This document shows, in pieces, positions 21,514 through 32,380 of a DNA stretch of 64,000 nt (positions within the stretch are counted from its first letter, which is position 1; each line of letters starts with the position of its first letter). The stretch is from Nothopassalora personata (taxonomy: Eukaryota; Ascomycota; Dothideomycetes; Mycosphaerellales; Mycosphaerellaceae): the NCBI GenBank assembly GCA_033816765.1, contig CM066296.1:1426001-1490000 (forward strand), read 5' to 3'. The notes under the pieces are model-generated. The model was not told where the DNA came from and did not search any database. It saw nothing but the letters and a program-made list of their open reading frames with translations. A program made the position numbers and the translations under genes.

Positions 21514-23349
21514 ATGGCACAAACCACCCAGGCTGTCGTCCCGCCCATCTTCAAGCTCCCCGACGAACTCCTCGAAATCATCGTCTCCTACCTCCCACCT
21601 GCAGAGACATTGTCCTTTGGCGCCACCTCGAAGCGATCGAATAAAATCACCTACGAGCCACTTGTATGGCGTCGCCATTGCATGCAGACGTGGCGCTACT
21701 GGAATCCACGACACGACATCGCAGGCAGGCTGGACTCTCCGCCTACACAAACCAGGTGGCATCAACTCTACCACGAGCGACGACGGATAGACCGTGATGT
21801 ATTGGAGCTGTTCGACGACATGTTGCTCACGCAGCAGCTGCGGTTCGCGCGAATGAAGACGATTGCAGATCATGGATATGACGTGAAAGACCTTATGTTG
21901 AGGCTGCGGGATCATACACCTGATGATGCCGAAGATGTGCTGGCCCGGAGGTACCATGCTGATCGCGTGCTGGGCCAACTTCACAGAGCAGTCGCGGTCG
22001 AGAAGTGGGGTCGGGTCACAAATCGACAGATGGTGCGCTTGGAAGAGGTGCTTGGTGCATACGACCTGTTCGTGCTGAATGGGGAGAACGGAGACCTCGG
22101 GGACATCGACAAAGAGTTGGATCGTTTAGCAGCAGCCATTCGCCAGAGGGACGAGGACTGGGAAGAGTTGACCATACGGAGGAAAGCGGTACAAGTCGCA
22201 AGATATCTGCGGAGCGAAGGCCTGGTTGGCAACCCCAGCGAGGACGACTACCACGCGCTGCGGAACAATTTCATATCGATTGCTCTGTTCAAGGAACCAC
22301 ACACCTCGCTACCACTGCAGAGTGTGGCAATATATTGTGCTGTTGCAAGGAGATTAGGTATCAATGCAAAGCCTTCCAATTATCCCCAGCACGTTCATGC
22401 CGTCATCGAGGCACCCTCGGACCGGACCCTGGACGGCAAGTACAGGACACCCATACAAGGTGCTGCACCAGAGCTCATGCACATAGACCCTTGGAGAAGC
22501 AGCGAAGAGATACCTCACGCCCAGTTGGCGCTCAGGCTGCTGCAGATGGGTGCTCCCGAACACCAGCATGCTCAGCATTTGGGAGCTACATCAACCCTGG
22601 AGGTGGCGCTGCGAACCTCACGCAACATCATGAACAGCGTTCATGAAGCACGAGACCGCCACCGTGGTCCCACCAGAGGTAGATGCTACCCCGACGTAGA
22701 AGCCTCCTGGTACAGCATGGTGTGGTCAATGATTGTGCTCGGCGATAACCACTCCGCCACCACGCTCCACCGCCGCCGACAATGTCTGCCATACCTCATT
22801 CAACAATTCCAAGCCCACTTCCCAGAAGACCTGGGCCTCATCGAGCGAAACATGGTCCACATCTTTCAAGGCGAACGCGAGCACGCAGTTATGCTCGACC
22901 TGATCGAAAAGAACCGCACCGACGACCGCAACGCCAAAGCTCCCTCACCCCGCGGCGACAACACGAAAGCCGTAAAGTACAAGATCGGCAACCACTTTCG
23001 CCACAAACGCTACGACTATCAAGGTTTCATCGTTGGCTGGGACATCAAGTGCGAAGCGGAACCTCAGTGGATTCAGCAGATGGGTGTGGATCATTTACCC
23101 GACGGCCGGCATCAGCCTTTCTACAATGTGGTGTATGATGCCCCGAAGGTCTTTCACCGTGTGGTAGCTGACACTGTTAATAGTGCTGAGGACGAGAGTG
23201 TCAGGTATGTGGCGGCGGAGAATATCCATATCATCGAGGAGGAGCCGTCGGCATCGTTGATGAAGTTGGCGGGGCGGTACTTTAAGCGGTGGGATGGGGA
23301 GAAGAAGGTGTTTGTGAGTAATATCAAGGATGAGTATCCTGATGATTAA
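21514..23349 (+). CDS. F-box protein with transglutaminase-like and YccV domains (FBXO21-like)
   Basis: A single-exon ORF of 611 residues. An F-box opens the protein (FKLPDELLEIIVSYLPPAETL, about residues 13-55). The central part (about 80-330) resembles the SirB1/transglutaminase-like core shared with human FBXO21, including LRNNFISIALFKEP and SVAIYCAVARRLGI followed by HVHAVIEAP. The C-terminus (about 490-600) is a YccV/HspQ-like hemimethylated-DNA-binding-type domain: KIGNHFRHKRYDYQGFIVGWD, then QPFYNVVYD and YVAAENIHI. By family it is probably a substrate receptor of an SCF ubiquitin ligase; its substrates in fungi are unknown. The whole three-domain order is intact. Confidence 0.88.
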   Translation: MAQTTQAVVPPIFKLPDELLEIIVSYLPPAETLSFGATSKRSNKITYEPLVWRRHCMQTWRYWNPRHDIAGRLDSPPTQTRWHQLYHERRRIDRDVLELFDDMLLTQQLRFARMKTIADHGYDVKDLMLRLRDHTPDDAEDVLARRYHADRVLGQLHRAVAVEKWGRVTNRQMVRLEEVLGAYDLFVLNGENGDLGDIDKELDRLAAAIRQRDEDWEELTIRRKAVQVARYLRSEGLVGNPSEDDYHALRNNFISIALFKEPHTSLPLQSVAIYCAVARRLGINAKPSNYPQHVHAVIEAPSDRTLDGKYRTPIQGAAPELMHIDPWRSSEEIPHAQLALRLLQMGAPEHQHAQHLGATSTLEVALRTSRNIMNSVHEARDRHRGPTRGRCYPDVEASWYSMVWSMIVLGDNHSATTLHRRRQCLPYLIQQFQAHFPEDLGLIERNMVHIFQGEREHAVMLDLIEKNRTDDRNAKAPSPRGDNTKAVKYKIGNHFRHKRYDYQGFIVGWDIKCEAEPQWIQQMGVDHLPDGRHQPFYNVVYDAPKVFHRVVADTVNSAEDESVRYVAAENIHIIEEEPSASLMKLAGRYFKRWDGEKKVFVSNIKDEYPDD

Positions 23350-23579
23350 GGTAGTTGGTGAGTAGGCCATTGATTATGCGACGCTGTGCTCTCCTGCCTA
23401 ATGTTCATCAAGTTTCGGCCAAGGCCGCCACGTGCCAGGATCGCCTGCCGTACCAAAATCGCGCGGCGCGAACCTTTCCCGAACCCCCAATATCAATTCA
23501 CCTCATCACCAGCAGAGACGCAGCACAACATCACGCCTGACACTTCAAGCACCGCCGTCGGCCGTGTGTTTTAGACAGC

Positions 23580-24025
23580 ATGGCCACAGGCACTTCATGC
23601 AACACCAATTCAACGGTAGGTACCTCCCGCCTCCTCGAGCTGCCGGCAGTGGTTTGGCTCGAGATCGGAAGGCAAGTCATCGACAACGGCCCAACCTCCG
23701 GTCCCGACCGCCCTCTCCGCCAGCAACGACCCGATTATCAGCCTTCGATCACTCGCATTTGCCGAGCCCTTGGGCATGAGCTTCTGCCATACTTCCTTTG
23801 CACCAAAGTAGCCCCTTCGAGAGCTGGTACCATCGCTTTCAGTTCTATGCGTCGCTGTCTTCGCTCTCGACTCATGTAGTAACGAGAAGCTACAAAGGGG
23901 ACATATTGGCATTGGCTCCTCGCGAAGCTAAGCCGCTCCATCCTCCAGAAGAGCAACGCAGAAGGATGAATCGGGCGGTCGATGCCGGTTTTTGTGGGGC
24001 GTCGATAGTTCTTGTTCCCTCGTGA
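23580..24025 (+). pseudogene. F-box-like family fragment, copy 1 (frameshifted)
   Basis: The ORF from ATG 23580 reads RLLELPAVVWLEIGRQVID and QPSITRICRALGHELLPYFLCTKV. The conserved part then stops; the neighbouring frame continues plausibly from about 23815 (FESWYHRFQFYASL) to a stop at 24025. The same R.CRAL..ELLP block recurs in this window at 25.7, 26.5 and 35.2 kb. The family is of the 2EXR/F-box-like kind common in Dothideomycetes. Unless an unseen intron rejoins the frames, this copy is broken. Confidence 0.6.
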
Positions 24026-25637
24026 ATACTCACTCGAAGTACGTGTGACTGCTGCGTGCATCGCATGGTCGATGTTCCGCTCCATACAATAGTGGCTGAT
24101 GCGAGAGCACTGGAAATATACTTTCCGTAAACGGTCTCACCACGGGTAGAGCTTGGATCATTGGAAGAGTCGAAGAAGAACTTCAGTGAGCGGCCGCTAC
24201 TGGGTTAGGAACGACGTCACAGTCTCTCCCAGTCATGGAAGACACTCAAGAACGCGTGCTGCGCGAATGTGCTCGAGAGAATGCGGCCTAGAGCGGTGTG
24301 CCGGTATGGTTACACGACATGATATGGTGGGCCTCTGGCTTCGTGTGACGACTACTCAGGACAACTCTTCCATCACAGTGACACTCCAACACATATTGGA
24401 CTAATCTGCCAGACATGTCCTTCAAGCCGTCTAGCACAGGCGAACAGTCGCCCGGGAACATTTACCAAACACCTTTTGGTTTGGCCCGGATTAAGATATT
24501 ACGGATACTTGCAAGGCGGAATCGATGATTTTAAAGCCCGATCTGACCATAGATATTTCTTGCCAGCCCGGAAATTCCGATTTTACAAGACTCAGCCGTG
24601 CGAACAAGATCTTTTCATTGTCGATGAGATACTTCTCGCAAGATGGGGTTTCTTTGGGACTTTTTGTGGCCAAATCATCGTTCTGGCCTTTAAGCAGAAC
24701 CCACTGAAACTCGTCATCCAGACAGTCATTACGGGTGGACCGTGGGCAGATCGCTTGTATCTTATATCGGTGGGTAAGAGGGAGGCGCATGAGCAGCTTC
24801 ACTGGAGGCGAAAGATGGCTGGACTCAACGTGTTGGACTATTTGGGGTGGAATGCCGGCGTTGCAGGCTGGTCGTCATTGAGGTTTCGTGGCGGAGTGAA
24901 CGAGGAACATGCGGCTGGGAGCGGTGTCTTGTTGTGCCCAAAAAGCGTGCCTGTGATTCACCCTTTGCCTCGAGAACGTGACTCCAGCACCTTATCTGCA
25001 GCTCTGACTTCGTGGGACAACTGAAAGGAAGCTCTTCAACTAATATTGTACAATTGCGTTTTGTATCGCTAGAGCAATGCTCGATGAGCGTATGAACGGT
25101 TAGACCGATGAGGAAATAAAGAGCCGGGAGAGGCTGCGAACAGCGAAATGTCATATCACTGCGCATGAACGAGAGAAAATGGTCTCAGCGGAAACGATGA
25201 GAAAGCAGTGGGGTAGTAATGAACGTTTGGACCGGATGGGGCATGGGTCGCTGAATGTGCTTTTATAACATGAAGTCATAGCACGGGGGCACGTGATCAT
25301 TCGGGCTCGCCCTCGATGGCTGTCACTCTAGCGCCAAATTTGACCTGGTCCGTGCTGGCTTGTGATCAAAACTGCAAATACAACCTGTGCCTCAAACAAT
25401 CTTACCCCGCAGATCTGCATATCTTCAATGCATAAGTCAGTACCACTGGTCCGGAACAAAGGTAGCATGAAGGTAAATATGATCTCTACGCCAACTTTTT
25501 CCACTAGATATGGGGACTGGCGATACATAGGCATTTCGCCTCCTCGACCTATCAGCAGAGTTGTGGTCGAAAATTGGCAAGATGGTCATCGATAGTGAGC
25601 CAAAATCGAGCACGACTCCCTCGAGATGCACCAGGTC
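24026..25637. other. Stretch with weak coding signals only
   Basis: One open frame (24476-25024, 182 codons, no upstream ATG in frame) and a short ATG ORF at 24415 that overlaps it in another frame do not combine into a recognisable protein. They could be decayed relatives of the neighbouring family, but I cannot show it. Confidence 0.4.
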
Positions 25638-25793
25638 ATGGTCAGCATAGGACGGCAGGCCACTACCACTGAACAACCGAGCATTACTCGAGTCTGTCGA
25701 GCCCTCGGGGGTGAGCTACTGCCATACTACTACACGAACAAGATCCAATACTTCGCCCTAGATCGAGATAGCACCTCGATGATCAGTGCTTGA
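25638..25793 (+). pseudogene. F-box-like family fragment, copy 2 (51 codons)
   Basis: The ATG ORF encodes 51 residues, including EQPSITRVCRALGGELLPYYYTNKI. This is very close to copy 1 (QPSITRICRALGHELLPYF). It lacks the N-terminal LPxxxW segment and the C-terminal part, so it is most likely a truncated copy. Confidence 0.6.
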
Positions 25794-26454
25794 ATTGAAG
25801 GTATTGGCGTGGAGGACCGCCGGGTCGTCCGGGGTGTCTCCCCGGTGCTTGTGAAGGAGATGGTTGTGGGAGAGATGGTCGAGGCTGCCGCGAGGTCTCA
25901 CCACCTTTTCAAGGTCGATTTCAAGTTGACGGCAAGAGTAACAAAGTCGCTGGAGGATCGCAAGATGCTGCACGAGATGGAGTTTCTGTGAGGCGAGGAC
26001 GGTGGGAATTTGGTCAGGCGGGCGCGGAGAAATGGCTGTGAGAAGAGTTAAGTGGACCCAAGTATTGGTATTAGTAGAACGTCAGTCTACTCATGATCAC
26101 TCTAGCCTTTTGGACGTGGCTTGTGCTTCCGCGGCCAAGGCTCAAGCTTTGGTTGGTTAATTCGCAGTTCTGTCTCTTGCACGAACAAGTAATCGCTCCC
26201 ATGAGCAACCTCATCAGAGTAACCCACCTCACCATGGCATCTACAACAACTGCATCAGTCGCAACAGGGAATATCGAGAAATTATCAGAACAAGCTGGAG
26301 AGCTTGATCAGCACAAGAAGAAGGTAAGCTAGCGGAGCCTTGCCACGCATCTTCGTCACGCCGCTGACCAATGTGTCAGAATACCTCATCCCTCGACCTT
26401 CCCCCGGGGATCTGAAGCAAGACCGGCAAGCATGTCATAAATGACTACAAGTCT
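25794..26454. other. Intergenic region
   Basis: About 660 bp with no supported gene. A 60-codon open frame at 25809-25991 starts from GTG and has no recognisable features. Confidence 0.5.
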
Positions 26455-26730
26455 GTGAGCTCTAGAGATTTCCTTGAGTATTGCTGCATTGATTGTCGCC
26501 ACATAGAGCAGCACCCTGAACAGCCCCCGATGACTCGGGCCAGCATAGCTCTGCGTGATGAACTGCTTCCTCACATCTATGCTCTGCTCCAAGACAAGAC
26601 TATCGCTAGCTGGCTACGATCTCTCAATCCTCATCCTTGCAGAAGCATTTCCGGTTTCGAGGTCAATTTTCGAGGTCGTCTCGATGACATGGGAAGATAT
26701 ACGAGCAGGACTTCATACGCAAGACGGTAG
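26455..26730 (+). pseudogene. F-box-like family fragment, copy 3
   Basis: The open frame lacks an ATG before the conserved block. It reads EQPPMTRASIALRDELLPHIYALL, which aligns with QPSITRxCRALxxELLP of copies 1 and 2, and then TIASWLRSL. Similarity beyond this block is weak. It is a probable relic. Confidence 0.5.
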
Positions 26731-27450
26731 AGGGCGAATGGGCTGTGCAGTGTGAGCTCCTAGTGATTGACGAGCATTCTGAAAGCTGCATATACAAGGT
26801 TAAGTTCTTGTAGGCATGATATAGAGTGGCCTGGAGGCATATGCTATGTTACCACAGTCCCGAGCTTCCGTACAGTGAACCGTTCCCAGTATTGGGTTCG
26901 TGTAATATGAAAATAGTCTGATGCGAACGGCGACGAGAAAACTTTGATGTGCAATGCCAAAGGTCGAGGGGGACACGCGTAGCAATAGGTACCAGGTCAA
27001 GGTACCAAGCGAGGACTTATGGACGCGCGTCAGCATGCAACCCCATCGGCTCACAAAAGGGCCAAGAAATGGGAAAGAGTGCAGTCTACGCCACTTTCAT
27101 ACATGACATTCGACTCTTTCGCAGAACTAGACGAACTCGTCACATGAATCGTTCCCACGTGCCAGTGACACAGAGGTGAATGCTCAAACCGCCACAGCAA
27201 GCACTAGCGCGCACCAAGCCTGTGAGTCGAAAAGCACAGGTCACTCCACCCCTGTTCACACATGGCAAAAGGCGCGCATGCTCGTGAAGCCTGCTCAAGG
27301 ACTTCTATCGCCGCTTGCTTTCTTCATCTCTGCCAAGAACATAAAACATATATCTTCATACAAGGCGAGCAATTTCCCTCGGCGGTACTGCATACTACCT
27401 GCAATCGCAAGACTTCTGCCTGACAAGCGACAAGACCCGAACACATCACC
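26731..27450. other. Intergenic region
   Basis: About 720 bp upstream of the 2EXR-like gene at 27451. No supported coding region. It should contain that gene's promoter. Confidence 0.5.
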
Positions 27451-28140
27451 ATGGCAGCCATAATCCGTGGACAGGGTCTCACACCATACTCCAAACCCCA
27501 GCTCACGCAGCTCGACCGCCAACTCCTCACACTCGGCTTCCTCGACTCCAAGGCCCAACAACAACCCACCAAGAAGCCACGAACAACATTCCTAACCCTT
27601 CCCAGCGAGATCCGCAACAAAATCTACAGCCTCATCTCCCAACAATGCTCCGTCGAGACTCTCGGCTGGACTTCTCCCCTCACCCTCCCCGCCCGCTTTG
27701 CTCAAGCCTGCCAGCAGATCCGCACCGAGTACCTTCCAATCTACCACCGCCACCGCCGGATTCACCTCACGCTCCCTCGTGGTGCGCGCCGAGTCTCATC
27801 TGAGACTCGTGACTGGCTCGCAGTCTTCGGGACCTCGAGGTTGCCGATCACGGAGACGGTCTCGATCTACTCGAATCGTAGCGCCTGCACGCTCCGTTTC
27901 AGGGGTGGCGGGTATGAGGTCGAGACGATGCTGTTTAGGAGGATGGAGTGGTCGATTTCGGGGTTCGATGCGGGGAGTAGCTTTGTACCTGGGCGGATGT
28001 TGCAGAAGGCGATGGAAGAGGTGATTGAGCTTGAGGCGGAGGTTGGGGAGGATGGGAGTCCGTTTCTGACGGAGAAGTTGGTGAGTCTGCTGGTGAAGGT
28101 TTTGGCGAGGAGTGGAGGGAAGAGGGATAATTTGGAGTGA
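27451..28140 (+). CDS. Hypothetical protein with 2EXR/F-box-like motif
   Basis: A single-exon ORF of 229 residues from an ATG in good context (ACCATGG). After a basic, Gln-rich N-terminus, FLTLPSEIRNKIYSLI (about residues 48-63) is the LPxExRxxIY signature, followed by FAQACQQIRTEYLPIYH, the matching 'CRQIR.E.LP.YY' block. The rest has no known motif. Proteins of this kind are numerous in related fungi, and their function is unknown. The ORF is intact, unlike the three relics upstream. Confidence 0.7.
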   Translation: MAAIIRGQGLTPYSKPQLTQLDRQLLTLGFLDSKAQQQPTKKPRTTFLTLPSEIRNKIYSLISQQCSVETLGWTSPLTLPARFAQACQQIRTEYLPIYHRHRRIHLTLPRGARRVSSETRDWLAVFGTSRLPITETVSIYSNRSACTLRFRGGGYEVETMLFRRMEWSISGFDAGSSFVPGRMLQKAMEEVIELEAEVGEDGSPFLTEKLVSLLVKVLARSGGKRDNLE

Positions 28141-28418
28141 GGTTGTTTAACTGCAAGGGGAAGGTGCTCATGGGATTAAAGTCCATTGGTACGGGTAGAA
28201 AGTTGATGTGTATTGCTGGATGCTTTTGCTTGGGTGGTCACTGTGTGTCCAAAAGTTATGATTTCCCCTGAGTAGTCTCCACAGTTGAAGCAATGGATAT
28301 GTGGGCTCATGGAGGCTGTTCTTCCGAGGCTGTCATGACAACCATGGTCACTGAATCCCTACATGGTCTCTTCTACGTGTCAATCCGATAGAAAATGTGA
28401 GACTCTGCGCTTCTGTGC

Positions 28419-28998
28419 TCAGGCCTGATTCGTCCAGCGCGGGCCATGCGGCAGGACCATCAGGACCAGAGTAATGCAGAGCGACCCAGCAACATATTGC
28501 ATTCCAAGCGACCATGAACCCATGTCATCCAGATCGTAGTATCGACAAGCAGCGTACAAGAAGAATCCGCCAAGACAGCTCCGGCAGAAGTAGTCCCTTG
28601 GATGCTCGAGGATGAAGCACCAATTCGCTACGACATGGATCAGGCCAAAAGCCCAACAAGCCAATACAAACCAGTGCAGCTTGATGGAGTATGGTTCGAG
28701 AACCAGAAAGGCAGGGAAGCTCGCTGCTATCGTGAATGTCGCAACATCGGAGTATCTTGGTGGGCTGGCGTTCGTCTGCCACCAGACGGCATAAGCCAGG
28801 CGACCAACCGCCAATGCTACCACGACCGCTACCATGGTGCTGCCAGCCAAGTCCCATGATAGACTTAGCCCTTTCCACAAGGGATCCACCGACCGCGTAG
28901 GGTCTGTTGGGAGAGCCGAGCAGCCTGATATGAAAGTGTACGATGAATACAACAATATGTGTCGACTAACCCTCCATGTACGTGAAGAGGAAAACCAT
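28419..28998 (-). CDS. Multi-pass membrane protein, N-terminus uncertain
   Basis: Exons 28998-28971 and 28924-28419 (minus; 46-nt GTTAGT...CAG intron) give 177 residues from the ATG of MVFLFTYMEG. At least four hydrophobic spans are visible: MVAVVVALAVGRLAYAVWW, FTIAASFPAFLVL, WFVLACWAFGLIHVVANW and YVAGSLCITLVLMVL. I do not recognise the family. Upstream minus-strand DNA to about 29400 also looks partly coding in changing frames (for example NSQGSPAKYVLLIDLV near 29070-29020), so the true gene may be longer with further introns, or its 5' part may be broken. Confidence 0.5.
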
Positions 28999-30291
28999 GG
29001 CGTTGTGTGGCTTGAGGTTGCGGCCTGACAAGATCGATCAGGAGCACGTACTTTGCAGGTGATCCCTGGCTGTTGCAGACCATGTTGTCGTTCCAGAAGA
29101 GCCATCAAGGCACGATCCCTCAACGGGAATAGAGACCATCGATCCTGGCTAGATCCATATCGGAAATCGGCACGTAAACTCGGTACCAGAAGCTGTTTCT
29201 GTTTGCTAGGAACATGATCCCAGTGCACAGTGTCTTTTCTCGCATGAATCCCGAAAACACTGCTCTTGGGACCCTGTTGGCCATGCCGAGTAGTCTGTGC
29301 GAGTGTCATGCCCAGGTCCAAGGAATAGGACGTGGCAAAGCTTCTCATCTCCCCAACCCGAACTTCTGCCAAGGCACACATGGAGGACCAGAGGCTAGGA
29401 GGAGATAATGCTTTCGACGACACTGACGCCGATTCGAACGATTGCAGGCTCTGGTTTGATATTCCAGAGCGTTCAATTGGCTGTCAATATGATTAGATCG
29501 TGGACAGTGAGCTCTGTTCGGGACTGCTCACCGTCCTGATGGTAATCCAAATGGTGGTGCGCTCCATGATACCAGTAAGTTTGGTATTTACTGATCTCTC
29601 CAACCAGTCGCTGGGACGTGATTTCTCATTATCTGCAGTCTTATGCAGTTTTTCTGCCGGATTCATCGTGCTCATCAGATGCTCGGAAAGGGAAAGTCTT
29701 CGAAGCGCAGGTCAGCGGAAACTATTCGATGGTTCTTCGTTCTCTAGCCTTCTTCGAAGGAGAAAGGACGAGTAAACCCGCGGTCGACTTCGCTGGAGTG
29801 GTAGTTGAGAGAAAGCTATCGGGTAGGGCGTCCTGGATGCAATCGCTGATAGCTAGGCTGTGCTGCGAGGACAGAGCGTAAGAAGGGATTGCGCCCCGTC
29901 AGTTCAAACACTCGTGCCTGCGCCAATTCCCTGGTATTCGGGGGCGTGCTGACCATTGCTGCGCCTCCTGCCATTGTGCTGGTCGTGCGACCTCGCTTAG
30001 AGTCCAGCTCAGCTTTTCATGCAAGCCACATGGTCTTCCATCCTGCCATACAAGCTCGCCGCCTGAATTTGCACTCCTTTGTCTCATCTTTCTCTGTCAC
30101 AGCCCGGAAACCGTAGCCTGTGGTCAAAGCGAAGAGGGCAGGCAGTGCAGAACCCAGGCCGATTGCCCGTGAGATGTGCTGTTGAAGCTTCGGCCGTGAC
30201 TCTTCTAGGACGGAAGCACTATCAGAACATTCAGCCCCAACAAAGACACACCCACGAAATCGCTTCGCAACGCTCCTGAGACTTTGCCGTT
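28999..30291. other. Region with coding-like traces but no defined gene
   Basis: The first 400 bp may hold 5' exons, or decayed 5' sequence, of the membrane-protein gene. The remainder to 30291 has only short ORFs without recognisable features. Confidence 0.4.
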
Positions 30292-31962
30292 ATGGACCAC
30301 CACAAGCAGCCCGCGACCCTACTCAAAAGCGACCCAGGTCGCGACGTGATAATGGTGTTGATCACTCCCTGCAGGCTGATACCTGATGGTTCATGGATAT
30401 CCGGACTCGATAGACCGACTCGCCTTGTTAAAATTTGTAACTCGGTACGCACCATGAGAGAAACCGATCCGGGAGCCCAACGAACAACAAACCACGCGAC
30501 AAAGCACCCTCACGCTCCAGAAGGGGAATTGGTATCGAGTGATGGCAGTCACGAAACACCAGAATCTTATGTCGCATGTCCAGGACACAACAAGCCGTAC
30601 AGGGTGCTCTCATATGCCTGGGGCGGTCATGATGGGATCGTCCCATATCGCTACCAGCACCATCCAGTACCTCAGATGAGCATCGAGGGATACATGGGAC
30701 AGCGCAATAATCTTCACCTGGGCGACTGGATGAATAGCATGGCCCTCCAGCCAGGTTGCAAACAGAATGGCAAGAAGAAGGATCTCGAAAAACCGTGGGA
30801 TTTGCTGTTCGAATGTAATACCGCCGTTCGTCAGCTTCACGAAGCCCCAGCCATGATCTCGTGGGAGCATCAGGATCTTGCCCCGAAGAATATCTCGATG
30901 CCATCGGTACGATCGGCGACATCCGCTGCACCAACATACTTCGAGCGGGCACGAGCGACCTCAGCTGCTCCATCCTATTTCGAATCGATGGCTTTTGATA
31001 ATAAAATCCACACATTCGTTGATGGCGGCGTTGACTCCAAGGATCCAACCAACCTTCCCGGTTTCGAAAATCGACTTATGTTCAAATCACGCCGCGATCC
31101 ACCCCTCGTGGCCAGCCTTGGCACCGGGCTCATATCCAAAGAGCTTCATGGTAGCACATCGACACAGAGGCAGGGAAATGGTTGGCAAGATCTCTATGAC
31201 TCCTTGTATGGAGATCGCGAGTCACAAGAACACTCGTCTGGCTATAATCACATCTTCCGAAGAGGTTGGTGCGCGTACGAACATTATTCGTCTGGCTATG
31301 GTTGCATCTTTACGCACTCGGGCTGGTTCGCGCATGGTCAGCCGAGAAATTCACAAGATCTTGATCAGGGCGACGACAACGCTATGGCTAGTCTCCTCGC
31401 CTGCCTGTCACGGCTGCAGAAGGGTGCCATCCTCCTGACGAGCCCATTTCTGATCGCGATCATCAACAACTACGCCACGCACAGAAATATCGCGAAAGAT
31501 CTTCCAGACATTCTTCGCCGTATGGCAATCTTGATGCAGCGTCAAGTTGCAGAGGTGAGAGCTTTTGCCACGAATGACTCCAACCTAGCTGACCAGATCC
31601 AGTGCGGGCCGCCAGGTGTTCGCTTGCTTGCTCGACCAAGCCCAGAAGTCTTCCTTGCCGCAGCTGTTGGCTTGACGATTCTCTTCACGAAGCTCCGCTA
31701 TCTCAACGACCACCCTAGGTGTCATTTCTTGGTTGTCTCATTCTGCATCGGAATTGCATGCATGTATGGATCTGTCGTGAAGTTACCGCTGCTAGCAACC
31801 GCGCTTTACACGCTGCCTTGGGCTGCCTTCGCGGGCTGCTTGCTGGCAGAGTCGCTGCCTTTCTTCTTGCTCGGTATTGGAACAAGCCAGAGTTCGCAGG
31901 AGGAAGTCCACAGAGCGAATGCCGGGCGTGCAACCAAAGAGGAGCACATCCTCAAAGTTTGA
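30292..31962 (+). CDS. Patatin-related protein lacking the nucleophile region
   Basis: A single-exon ORF of 556 residues. Residues 208-280 resemble the second half of a patatin phospholipase: ATSAAPSYFE, then FVDGGV (residues 242-247, with the DGG of the catalytic aspartate), then VASLGTGL (273-280). The first half of the fold, with the oxyanion glycines and the GxSxG serine, is not found; instead there is a HET-like phrase (PYRVLSYAWGG, 102-112). The ATSAAPxYFE block is duplicated (residues 209-218 and 222-231). Hydrophobic spans near the C-terminus suggest membrane attachment. It may be a decayed or rearranged patatin gene that keeps an open frame, and it is probably not an active lipase. 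Confidence 0.55.
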   Translation: MDHHKQPATLLKSDPGRDVIMVLITPCRLIPDGSWISGLDRPTRLVKICNSVRTMRETDPGAQRTTNHATKHPHAPEGELVSSDGSHETPESYVACPGHNKPYRVLSYAWGGHDGIVPYRYQHHPVPQMSIEGYMGQRNNLHLGDWMNSMALQPGCKQNGKKKDLEKPWDLLFECNTAVRQLHEAPAMISWEHQDLAPKNISMPSVRSATSAAPTYFERARATSAAPSYFESMAFDNKIHTFVDGGVDSKDPTNLPGFENRLMFKSRRDPPLVASLGTGLISKELHGSTSTQRQGNGWQDLYDSLYGDRESQEHSSGYNHIFRRGWCAYEHYSSGYGCIFTHSGWFAHGQPRNSQDLDQGDDNAMASLLACLSRLQKGAILLTSPFLIAIINNYATHRNIAKDLPDILRRMAILMQRQVAEVRAFATNDSNLADQIQCGPPGVRLLARPSPEVFLAAAVGLTILFTKLRYLNDHPRCHFLVVSFCIGIACMYGSVVKLPLLATALYTLPWAAFAGCLLAESLPFFLLGIGTSQSSQEEVHRANAGRATKEEHILKV

Positions 31963-32380
31963 GGGTGGTCAAGCAATCCATGAGCCGGACTGAATGAGGT
32001 GGCATTTGAGGACTACTCCGGGGAATTGAGCACGACTTGTATCGCTTTTCAGTCCATAAATTTAAGCAGACTATTCTCCGTGCGCCACTTTTCTAGATAT
32101 TGCCGCGTATGATGCTGGTGCGCACTAAGGGTAGACCATGACGAACGCCTGTCTCGAAAAATGGTTTGCCAAGGCAGCAGATGCCAGCAATCAGCATCCA
32201 TATCAGGTTCAAACTTTTGGGATCTTGCGGCGGACACGCACTGCCACAGCGGGAGTCAATGCTCAGAGTCGCGTGGCTGAAATTTTGGCAATTGGAGGCA
32301 GGGACGGCGGATACACAGCAGAGTCACACAGGAAGAGAGGAGACATCAGGAGGTTGGATGAGTAGAATTGTTGACGCTGC
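31963..32380. other. Intergenic region upstream of ThrRS
   Basis: About 420 bp, expected to hold the ThrRS promoter. No supported gene. Confidence 0.5.
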
